Shown one piece after another: positions 1-6,823 of a stretch of 64,000 nucleotides of DNA. The stretch spans positions 62,001 through 126,000 of the forward strand of contig CACCPY010000002.1 in the NCBI GenBank assembly GCA_902547955.1. The letters run 5' to 3'. The stretch comes from an uncultured Alphaproteobacteria bacterium (GTDB lineage Bacteria; Pseudomonadota; Alphaproteobacteria; Methylaequorales; Methylaequoraceae). The notes beneath the pieces were generated by a model that was not told the DNA's origin, did no database searches, and saw nothing but the letters and a program-made list of their open reading frames with translations. The position numbers were made by a program, and so were the translations under genes. Position 1 is the stretch's first letter. Each line of letters opens with the position of its first letter.

Positions 1-366
1 GGATTCATTTGGATACAAGACCTCTACATTTGGATTCATGCAATTTTTATCTTATTAGGAATTTCTTACACGTTAAAAATGAATAACCATGTTAGGATAG
101 ATCTTTTGTATAGAAATTTTAATAAAAAAAAAAGGAATTTAATAAACTTAATTGGTTTAATTATTTTCGGAATTCCTCTAACCTATTTATTATTGGTAAA
201 TGGATTAGACTATTTCACAAGGTCATATAACTTAAATGAAGGTTCAAAAGAAAGTGGGGGGTTACCAAATATATATATATTAAAATTTTTCATTTTTTTT
301 CTAGGAATTTTGCTTCTTCTTGAAATTTGCAGACAAATATTAAGTTTTTTTAATAAAGATGATTGA
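1..366 (+). CDS. dctQ: TRAP transporter small permease (DctQ-like), 5' end cut by window
   Basis: The reading frame is open from base 1, so the gene begins upstream of the window. The visible part reads from a W-x-Q-D-L-x-x-W-x-H-A stretch through a hydrophobic segment to N-N-H-V-R-I-D, the conserved junction after the second membrane helix in small TRAP permeases (DctQ), then two further hydrophobic helices. DctQ subunits pair with DctM to drive sodium-coupled uptake of organic acids delivered by a periplasmic binding protein. The stop codon lies 8 bases inside the next gene, typical of translational coupling in dctQM pairs. An internal ATG at 79 is unlikely to be the true start because homologous sequence continues upstream of it. 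Confidence 0.85.
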   Translation, partial: GFIWIQDLYIWIHAIFILLGISYTLKMNNHVRIDLLYRNFNKKKRNLINLIGLIIFGIPLTYLLLVNGLDYFTRSYNLNEGSKESGGLPNIYILKFFIFFLGILLLLEICRQILSFFNKDD

Positions 367-1735
367 GATATTAAGTCACGAGTTTTTTGCAACCATTTTA
401 TTTGTACTGCTTGCATTTTTTCTTCTTGCGGGTTACCCAGTTTCATTAACCCTGGCTGGAACTGCGATAATTGTCGGTTTTATTGGTTACCTTGTTGATT
501 TGTTTCCTTTAGTGCTTTTGAATGTTTTACCAAATAGAATTTTTGGATTAGTTACTAACGAAACTCTGATTGCTGTACCATTATTTATCTTTATGGGAGT
601 TATGTTGGAAAAATCTGGGATAGCCGTTTCTCTTTTAGAAAATATGAGTAAAATGTGGGGTACAATTAGGGGTGGCTTAGTCTACTCTATTTTAATTGTT
701 GGGGTTTTAATGGCTGCATCTACAGGAATTGTTGGTGCAACTGTTGTGACCATGGGAATATTAAGTCTGCCTCTAATGCTTAAATGGAGTTATAACAAAA
801 AAATTTCTGCTGGAATTATTTGTGCTAGCGGAACATTAGGACAAATAATTCCACCTTCTATAGTTTTGGTTTTACTAGCCGATATTTTTCAAGGAGCAAA
901 TGAGCAAGCATCACAAATTACCGGAGATCTAGCACCAACACCAGTCAGTAGTGTAGATTTATTTGCTGGGGCTATAATGCCAGGAATGCTGCTAGTTATA
1001 ATGTATAGTGTTTGGATATTTTTTTGCTCAATTTTTAAACCAGAAAACTTCCCATTAAAAAAAGATTCAACAGAAAAGGTAAATTTAAAAAGCTTATTTT
1101 TGACAATTTTACCTCCAGTAATTTTGATAGTTTTAGTACTTGGCTCAATTCTTTTTGGAGTGGCAACACCAACTGAATCTGCATCTTTGGGGGCATTAGG
1201 ATCTTTGATTATCGCTGTAAAAAAAGGAATTAAAATAGATACTGTAAAGTTAGTTTGCGTGGAAACGCTAAAAATAAATTCAATGGTTTTTTTTATTTTA
1301 TTTGGAGCCTCTTTATTTTCTCTTGTTTTTAGGGGGTTTGGAGGTGATTTGATGGTTGAAAACTTTTTGACTGATATACCTGGTGCCAAAATAAATTCTT
1401 TAATCATTGTTATGTTAACAATTTTTGTTCTTGGATTTTTTCTTGATTTTTTTCAAATTGTTTTTGTAATTGTTCCAATTGTTGGTCCGTCTTTAATTTC
1501 TATGGGTTATGATCCGGTCTGGCTGGCTATTATGTTTGCGATAAATCTTCAAACCAGTTTTTTAACACCACCATTTGGATTCGCCCTTTTTTACTTGAGA
1601 GGTGTGGCACCAAAGGAAATAAAAACCTCTGACATTTATTCAGGTGTAATTCCCTATATTTGTATTCAAATATTTACACTTTTTATTCTTTTTAAATTTC
1701 CTGAGATAGTTACTTGGCTACCTAACAAACTATGA
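359..1735 (+). CDS. dctM: TRAP transporter large permease (DctM-like)
   Basis: A 458-residue very hydrophobic protein with about a dozen membrane segments and the family hallmarks of DctM: an early A-V-P-L-F-I-F-M-G motif, G-x-x-G-Q-I-I-P-P-S around residues 160-167, and a late L-Q-T-S-F-L-T-P-P-F-G-F segment. It is the ion-coupled membrane channel subunit of a tripartite ATP-independent periplasmic transporter in the inner membrane. It overlaps dctQ by 8 bases. Its TGA directly abuts the stop of the binding-protein gene on the other strand, leaving no space for a terminator between them. The substrate cannot be read from the permease; the binding protein points to an alpha-keto or hydroxy acid. 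Confidence 0.93.
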   Translation: MIEILSHEFFATILFVLLAFFLLAGYPVSLTLAGTAIIVGFIGYLVDLFPLVLLNVLPNRIFGLVTNETLIAVPLFIFMGVMLEKSGIAVSLLENMSKMWGTIRGGLVYSILIVGVLMAASTGIVGATVVTMGILSLPLMLKWSYNKKISAGIICASGTLGQIIPPSIVLVLLADIFQGANEQASQITGDLAPTPVSSVDLFAGAIMPGMLLVIMYSVWIFFCSIFKPENFPLKKDSTEKVNLKSLFLTILPPVILIVLVLGSILFGVATPTESASLGALGSLIIAVKKGIKIDTVKLVCVETLKINSMVFFILFGASLFSLVFRGFGGDLMVENFLTDIPGAKINSLIIVMLTIFVLGFFLDFFQIVFVIVPIVGPSLISMGYDPVWLAIMFAINLQTSFLTPPFGFALFYLRGVAPKEIKTSDIYSGVIPYICIQIFTLFILFKFPEIVTWLPNKL

Positions 1736-2821
1736 TTAAACTCGCGACTCAAGAAAACTTTTTTCTGAATAATCAGACCAAAAAATGAATAATTTTCTAT
1801 AAGTTATTATACTATCAAGTATTTTTTTACCCAATTTGTCTTTGTTCGCATAGTCACTAACAACTTCATCAGATCTTTGATTTAATATTTTTAATAGATC
1901 TTTAGGGTATTTTACAAAATTTACATTGTATTCATCTTTAAGTTTTTTAATAGCAAAACTATTTCTAGCAAAAAATTCAGAAGCAATCGCAGAGTTGGAT
2001 TTCATACAACAAACTTCTATTAATCTTTTTAAATCATTATCTAGTGAGTTCCAGGAGTTTAAGTTAATGAATGCTTCCAGACAAGTACCCGGTTCATGCC
2101 AACCAGGATAGTAATAATATTTACAAACTTTATGAAGACCCTTACCCAAATCAGCTGCCGGACCAATCCACTCTGTACCATCAATTGTACCTGATGAAAT
2201 TGCAGGCACTACATCAGGGCCAGGTAAAAGAACAACATTTGTTCCAAAACTTTTTAACACTTCTCCTCCTAATCCAGGCATTCTAAACTTTAAACCTTTA
2301 AAATCTGAAGGTAAAATAATTTTATTATTAAACCATCCACCCATTTGATTACCTGTATTTCCAGCTGGAAAAAATTTTAAATTAAATTGATTATATATCT
2401 CATCTGCCAGCTTTATACCCTCTCCATTGTAAAACCATGAACTCATTTCTTGATAGTTCATACCAAAAGGAATACCTGATAAAAGTGAGATTGAGGGAGA
2501 TTTTCCAGCCCAATAATAAGGCGAACCAAATCCCATCTGACAAGTTCCACTTTGCACAACATCAAAAGATTCAAATGCGCTTACAAGTTCATTAGCGTGA
2601 AAGAGTCTAATATTCAGTGCACCGTTGGAAATTCTTGTGATCTCATCACAAATGTTTGAAAAAGCTCTACCTAAAATTCCAGCTTTATCAAATGCAGAAA
2701 CAGCAACCCATGTATGTTTTTTCTTAGAAGAAACAATGTTTGGAAAAAATAAACTAGAGCTAGCTACTCCTGCTGCAAGACCAGTTGTTAATGTTTTTTT
2801 TAAAAACTTTCTTCTTTTCAT
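1736..2821 (-). CDS. TRAP transporter substrate-binding protein, DctP/TakP-like, Tat signal
   Basis: A 361-residue periplasmic solute receptor. The N-terminus has a twin-arginine type export signal (R-R-K-F-L-K-K at residues 3-9, then a hydrophobic stretch and a cleavage region near residue 30), suggesting folded export. The middle carries G-L-K-F-R-M-P-G-L-G-G-E-V, then D-G-T-E-W-I-G-P-A-A-D and Y-Y-Y-Y-P-G-W-H-E-P-G-T, resembling the alpha-keto acid/lactate binding group typified by TakP. It presumably feeds the DctQM permease next to it. Unusually it is encoded convergent to dctQM rather than upstream on the same strand, so receptor and permease need separate promoters. The exact ligand is inferred only from motif resemblance. 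Confidence 0.88.
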   Translation of the reverse strand: MKRRKFLKKTLTTGLAAGVASSSLFFPNIVSSKKKHTWVAVSAFDKAGILGRAFSNICDEITRISNGALNIRLFHANELVSAFESFDVVQSGTCQMGFGSPYYWAGKSPSISLLSGIPFGMNYQEMSSWFYNGEGIKLADEIYNQFNLKFFPAGNTGNQMGGWFNNKIILPSDFKGLKFRMPGLGGEVLKSFGTNVVLLPGPDVVPAISSGTIDGTEWIGPAADLGKGLHKVCKYYYYPGWHEPGTCLEAFINLNSWNSLDNDLKRLIEVCCMKSNSAIASEFFARNSFAIKKLKDEYNVNFVKYPKDLLKILNQRSDEVVSDYANKDKLGKKILDSIITYRKLFIFWSDYSEKSFLESRV

Positions 2822-2832
2822 AACTTAATTAA

Positions 2833-2908
2833 TGGTGGGCGGAACAGGGATCGAACCTGCGACCTATTGCGTGTCGAGCAATTGCTCTCCCAGCTGAGCT
2901 ATCCGCCC
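2833..2908 (-). tRNA. tRNA-Val (anticodon GAC), encoded CCA, C33 in the anticodon loop
   Basis: The minus strand folds into a complete cloverleaf of 76 bases: acceptor GGGCGGA/TCCGCCC, D-stem GCTC/GAGC, anticodon stem ATTGC/GCAAT, T-arm GCAGG-TTCGATC-CCTGT, discriminator A and an encoded CCA. The anticodon loop reads TCGACAC, giving anticodon GAC (valine GUC/GUU codons). Position 33, almost always U, is C here. All four stems pair (one G-T pair at the T-stem base), so it does not look like a decayed copy. Confidence 0.95.
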
Positions 2909-2952
2909 GAAGTTTCAATATACAATTAAAATAATCTGTCAACAACTTAAAA

Positions 2953-2968
2953 TGGCATATAAATTGCT
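2953..2968 (+). promoter_or_regulatory. Predicted sigma-54 promoter of the FlgE/FlgG-like gene
   Basis: TGGCATATAAATTGCT has the invariant -24 GG (2954-2955) and -12 GC (2966-2967) separated by exactly 10 bases and matches the TGGCA-N-TTGC form of the RpoN consensus. Transcription would start near 2979, essentially at the ATG of the downstream gene (2980), so the message may be leaderless. Confidence 0.75.
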
Positions 2969-2979
2969 CTGAATCGTTT

Positions 2980-3774
2980 ATGTTTAGTATACTAAGAACA
3001 GGTTTAGACGCAGCTAATAAGGATTTAGCAGTAATTTCTAACAACATAGCAAATGCTGGCACTAATGGTTTTAAAAAAAGTGAGGCACAATTTGAAGATA
3101 TGTATCATTCCCATCACAACAGATCTCAAGAAGTCGCTAGAGGAATTGGTGTAAAAACAATTAAACCAAGACAAAACTTCTCTCAAGGCTCTCTTCAACA
3201 AACCAATGGTAGTCTTGACCTAGCAATAATGGGAGAAGGTTTTTTTGTATTAGGTTCCCCTGTTGGAAGAGAATTAGCAAACCAAGCATTAACTTATACA
3301 AGAGATGGATCATTTCAACTTGATAGACAAGGAAACTTAGTTACTACAGATGGTTTACCTTTATTAGGGGATGGACAAACATTAATTAATATACCATTCA
3401 AATCTGCAACTGATGATGGAGAAGCAATTCTAACAGAGATTAAAGTTGATAATGATGGTACAATAGAAGCAACATATGGATTAGATACCAAAAATATTGT
3501 AGGAAGAGTTGCTCTTGCCGACTTTGTTAATGAATTTGGATTGCAAAATATCGGTAGCGCTAGATTTCAAGAGACAGGAGAAAGTGGAGTTCCAACTTTT
3601 GCTGCTCCTAAGGAAGGAACATTAGGCAAACTTCAAGCAGGTTTTTTAGAAAAATCTAACACAGATATTACAGATGAAATTATTCTCATGTTAAGAACAC
3701 AACAAGCATTTAATGGATGTTCTAAAATGATGCAATCAGATATTGATGTTACTAAGAAGTTATCGGCTAGATAA
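2980..3774 (+). CDS. Flagellar hook/basal-body rod family protein (FlgE/FlgG-like, 264 aa)
   Basis: The N-terminal 40 residues hold the rod-protein signature (S-N-N-I-A-N-A-G-T-N-G-F-K at about 22-34), followed by Q-G-S-L-Q-Q-T-N-G-S-L-D-L-A-I-M-G-E-G-F-F and a C-terminal D-I-T-D-E-I-I-L-M-L-R-T-Q-Q-A-F-N, all characteristic of axial rod/hook subunits exported by the flagellar type III apparatus. At 264 residues it is as long as FlgG or FlgF, but the stretch near 180-215 (A-D-F-V-N-E-F-G-L-Q-N-I-G) recalls FlgE, so I leave the symbol open. A clear FlgF and FlgE lie at the far end of the island. It is monocistronic behind a sigma-54 promoter and overlaps the convergent next gene by 8 bases. 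An unusual cysteine sits in the C-terminal helix (F-N-G-C-S-K). Confidence 0.85.
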   Translation: MFSILRTGLDAANKDLAVISNNIANAGTNGFKKSEAQFEDMYHSHHNRSQEVARGIGVKTIKPRQNFSQGSLQQTNGSLDLAIMGEGFFVLGSPVGRELANQALTYTRDGSFQLDRQGNLVTTDGLPLLGDGQTLINIPFKSATDDGEAILTEIKVDNDGTIEATYGLDTKNIVGRVALADFVNEFGLQNIGSARFQETGESGVPTFAAPKEGTLGKLQAGFLEKSNTDITDEIILMLRTQQAFNGCSKMMQSDIDVTKKLSAR

Positions 3775-4183
3775 TAGGTATATTCCAAGAAATTTTTTTA
3801 ATTTTTATTTCCATTTCATTATTTACATACAAATAACCTGAATCATTGACCATAAGATTATCAAAAATTTCTATAAAACCTTTTATTTTTTTTTTGTTAT
3901 TTTTATTTAAAATTATAAAGTTAACCAACTTTTCAATCTCTATATATTCATAAAAAATATTTACCATCATCAGCGCTTGATTTGATAGTACTGATAATGA
4001 ATTTACACACTTTTTTTCCTTTTCATTTATCCTTACTCTGCACCTTCCTTTAGAAATATTTTCGAAGTTACAGTTAAGATTTATGGCAAGTTTTTTGGAG
4101 TAATCAAAGTCAACAGCATTAACAATTAATACAATTTTATTTATTTCTTTCCAGTTTTCTTTATTTGAGTCAACTAATTTCAT
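3767..4183 (-). CDS. Unknown 138-residue protein at the end of the flhA-flhF-flhG-fliA operon
   Basis: I do not recognise this protein. It is rich in lysine, isoleucine and asparagine, has no signal peptide or membrane segment, and includes a short region with basic residues near 45-60 (K-G-R-C-R-V-R-I-N-E-K-E-K-K) and alternating beta/helix patterns. Its ATG lies 14 bases inside the end of fliA, so it is translationally coupled to the sigma factor gene and almost certainly co-expressed with the flagellar export and placement genes. The position suggests a role in flagellar regulation or motility, but that is context only. The 3' end overlaps the convergent rod-protein gene by 8 bases. Confidence 0.7.
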   Translation of the reverse strand: MKLVDSNKENWKEINKIVLIVNAVDFDYSKKLAINLNCNFENISKGRCRVRINEKEKKCVNSLSVLSNQALMMVNIFYEYIEIEKLVNFIILNKNNKKKIKGFIEIFDNLMVNDSGYLYVNNEMEIKIKKISWNIPII

Positions 4184-4868
4184 GCCTTAATTTTTCAATT
4201 ATTACTTTTTTTATTTGTGATATTCTTCCAGTACTAATTTCTAAAATTTCTGATATTTCATAAATATTTAATTCTTCAACATAATACAGCTGTGCAACCA
4301 TTGCCTCTCTTTGGTTTAATACACTTAATGCTTTTTTGATTTGATCTTTCAACTGTTTATCTTGAAGGGACATTTCTGGATCATTTGATGAACTTGCATA
4401 TATTACTGAGTACTCATCGTATGCCTGATCTAAACTTTGCAGAGTATTGGCCTCAAAAGCTTTTTCCCAGTAATTATACTCATCATCATTAATACCTAAT
4501 TTTTCAATTAATTCGTATTTACTTGGTTCTCGACTTAATTCTTTTTGTAATGAAACCTTACATTTTTCAAATTCTTGCTTTTTTTTAATAGTAGTTCTAC
4601 ATAAATTTGAATTTTTTCTTAGAAAATCAATTATTGAGCCTCTAATTCTTAATTGAGCATATTGTTGAAAATTTACACCTTCTTTTGGGGAGTATTTCTG
4701 AGCAGCAGAGACTAAACCCTCCATTCCCTGTTGAATAAGATCTTCAACCTCAACAACTTTTTGGACTCTTCCAAAAATTTGCCAAGCAATTTTTTTAACT
4801 AACTCAAGGTTGTTTTCAATAAGTTGATTTATTGAAATTTTTGATTTGTCTATGTAATAATTTGCCAT
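4170..4868 (-). CDS. fliA: Flagellar sigma factor FliA (sigma-28)
   Basis: A 232-residue sigma-70 family protein lacking region 1.1, of FliA size. Region 2 is visible around residues 40-85 (V-E-D-L-I-Q-Q-G-M-E-G-L, then R-I-R-G-S-I-I-D-F-L-R), the FliA-like region 3 around 100-130, and a region 4 helix-turn-helix near the C-terminus (I-Y-E-I-S-E-I-L-E-I-S-T-G-R-I-S-Q-I). It directs RNA polymerase to late flagellar and chemotaxis genes and is held inactive by FlgM, whose gene lies at 12019. It is the fourth gene of the flhA operon, the usual arrangement in polar flagellates, starting 7 bases after flhG. Confidence 0.93.
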   Translation of the reverse strand: MANYYIDKSKISINQLIENNLELVKKIAWQIFGRVQKVVEVEDLIQQGMEGLVSAAQKYSPKEGVNFQQYAQLRIRGSIIDFLRKNSNLCRTTIKKKQEFEKCKVSLQKELSREPSKYELIEKLGINDDEYNYWEKAFEANTLQSLDQAYDEYSVIYASSSNDPEMSLQDKQLKDQIKKALSVLNQREAMVAQLYYVEELNIYEISEILEISTGRISQIKKVIIEKLRHEIS

Positions 4869-4875
4869 ATAGACA

Positions 4876-5673
4876 TTAAGCTCTTTTTTTTACTTTTGAT
4901 AAAAAGGTTAGGCCTCCCCACTCATTAGTTGGAGTATCGTAAATATTCTTTGCAACACTCAGGAAACTTTGCGAAATATCAGATTTCGGTTCCTCTGAAA
5001 CTATCGGGACCCTATCAATAATTGACTTTCTTATTTTGGAAGAATTTTTAATTGAACCTACGTAATGTAAATTTACGTCCAAAAACCTTGTGGTGATTTT
5101 TTGAAATTTAATAAAAAGATCTTTTCCTTGATCCTCATCTTTAACCTGATTGACAACAACGCAATAATTTTTAAACGATGATTTTGAAAAAATTGCCTTT
5201 AAAAGTGCATAAGAGTCAACAAAACTTGTTGGTTCTCCAATAATCACAATAACAACTCTATCGCAAGCCATTGCAAACACTAATGCATTATCCTCCGCAC
5301 CGGCAGCTATATCAACTACTAATTTAACGTCATTTTGATCTTTCAAATGGCTATCAATTTGATTTAAAATGGAATATCTTTTCTTATTCTCAACATTTAA
5401 TAAGTTATTGGAAGCGGTTCCCCCAGATATAAGTTGTACTCCGCTTTTACTGGGAACGATGATTTCAGATATTTTTTTTTTATTATTTATCACATCAGAA
5501 ATTGAATGCTCTGGATTAACACCTAATAAAACGTGTGAATTGGCCATCCCTAAATCAGTATCTAAAAGATAAACTTCTGAGGAAATTTTTTTTAAAGCTA
5601 TTGATAGGTTAACAGCAATTGTTGTTTTTCCAACTCCACCTTTTCCACTGGTTATTGCAATTGAATCAGACAT
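4876..5673 (-). CDS. flhG: MinD-like flagellar number regulator FlhG (FleN/YlxH)
   Basis: A MinD/ParA-family ATPase of 265 residues with the deviant Walker A motif S-G-K-G-G-V-G-K-T-T at residues 9-18, D-T-D-L-G-M-A-N-S near 40 and V-D-I-A-A-G-A near 125. FlhG limits flagellar number and antagonises FlhF or the sigma-54 master activator. I prefer the ATG at 5673, which gives the MinD-like beginning M-S-D-S-I-A-I-T-S-G-K-G-G; a TTG six bases upstream is the alternative. It overlaps the end of flhF by 8 bases. The C-terminal part is less conserved but of normal length. Confidence 0.9.
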   Translation of the reverse strand: MSDSIAITSGKGGVGKTTIAVNLSIALKKISSEVYLLDTDLGMANSHVLLGVNPEHSISDVINNKKKISEIIVPSKSGVQLISGGTASNNLLNVENKKRYSILNQIDSHLKDQNDVKLVVDIAAGAEDNALVFAMACDRVVIVIIGEPTSFVDSYALLKAIFSKSSFKNYCVVVNQVKDEDQGKDLFIKFQKITTRFLDVNLHYVGSIKNSSKIRKSIIDRVPIVSEEPKSDISQSFLSVAKNIYDTPTNEWGGLTFLSKVKKRA

Positions 5674-6823
5674 TTTCAAAATTATCTTTCATATATTTTG
5701 TCAAAGCATTTTCATTTGCTTCAATAATTGAATCAATAATAATTTTTGTTCCAGTCACCATTCCGATTCTAGCATTATTAATAGCAAGTGATGAAAATTC
5801 CTCGGCACCTACCCAGCATTCGTCGAGCTTCGTAATTGCAACCATTGGTCTTATGTCTTCAACTTTTTTTGTTATTCCATTAATCATTTCTGAATTTGAA
5901 CCACTTTGTACAGTCAATATAGAACAAAAATCAAAAGACGGAAATGAATTTTTGATCTCTTTTATTTTTTGAATGCTAAAATTCAATTCACCAGAAAAAT
6001 CAAAAATATTTATCCATTCGCTTGTATCAATGTAATTCTTAAAATCAAAGGTTTTGTAATCATTTAAATTAAATCCCAAAACCCTGCTGTAGGACTTGAG
6101 AACATCAGATAATCCAGTACTAGAATTAGAGACTTCAAAAAAATTTATTTTTTTTGTTTGTTTAGCATCTGATAGAAAAGAAGCAAGTTTGGCAGCCAAA
6201 GTCGACTTTCCAGAACCAGAATTCCCAAATATAAATATATTTTTTGATTTTAATAACCTTGAGAAATCGTTTGATGCAAGTTTTCTTGATAATTCTCTAA
6301 AAAATGAAACTCTTCCATCTTCTAAATTTTTTCCAATAAATGAGTAATTTAGTTTATTAATTATTTCAGATGAAAATTTTTCTTGTCTTAACTTAATAGG
6401 TGTTTGATGAGAAAGTTTATCAGAAATTCCAGACTGATCTGTAACAATCATCCCATTCATTTCTTTTCTTAATGAAGATATGTCATCTCTAATTTTTTCA
6501 AAGATTTCTTTTGAACCCTCTGACAAGTCATCTTTTTTGACATTGCTATTTTCTTTATTTAGATAAGAAACTTTATTTTTATCATTAAGTGTTGAATGAA
6601 TATTTTTCGTTTTCAATTCTTTTAAAAAAACTTTAGAAAAGTTTTTATTTTCTTCAACTTTTTTTTTATGATCAAAAATAATATCGTCATTATCTGATGC
6701 TTCGACCTCCACGAAACCATTATTTTTTTTTGTTGATAAAATTATTGCTTTATCCCCAAATTCTGTGTTTACGAGGTTTATAGCAGACTTAACGTCTTTA
6801 GCTTTAAACGTTTGTGTTTTCAT
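5666..6823 (-). CDS. flhF: FlhF-like SRP-type GTPase with degenerate motifs
   Basis: The 385-residue layout is that of FlhF: an N-terminal M-K-x-x-x-F-K-A-K-D-V-K-S-A segment, a disordered basic/acidic linker to about 145, a helical N-domain and a C-terminal G-domain. FlhF recruits the first flagellar parts to the pole. The P-loop G-N-S-G-S-G-K-S (200-207) and T-K-L-D-E (331-335) are kept. However, the D-T-x-R-x-G-A-x-E-Q-L box that should follow the P-loop is not recognisable (the equivalent region, about 228-250, reads F-F-E-V-S-N-S-S-T-G-L-S-D-V-L), and the D-T-A-G motif is D-F-S-G (275-278). GTP hydrolysis may therefore be weak or lost. Identity is secured by its place between flhA and flhG, overlapping flhA by 20 bases. 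Confidence 0.87.
   Translation of the reverse strand: MKTQTFKAKDVKSAINLVNTEFGDKAIILSTKKNNGFVEVEASDNDDIIFDHKKKVEENKNFSKVFLKELKTKNIHSTLNDKNKVSYLNKENSNVKKDDLSEGSKEIFEKIRDDISSLRKEMNGMIVTDQSGISDKLSHQTPIKLRQEKFSSEIINKLNYSFIGKNLEDGRVSFFRELSRKLASNDFSRLLKSKNIFIFGNSGSGKSTLAAKLASFLSDAKQTKKINFFEVSNSSTGLSDVLKSYSRVLGFNLNDYKTFDFKNYIDTSEWINIFDFSGELNFSIQKIKEIKNSFPSFDFCSILTVQSGSNSEMINGITKKVEDIRPMVAITKLDECWVGAEEFSSLAINNARIGMVTGTKIIIDSIIEANENALTKYMKDNFENV

Noticed and set aside
889-1407. A 172-codon open frame antisense to dctM
   Set aside because: It mirrors the conserved permease frame, its translation has no family features and it lacks a ribosome site.
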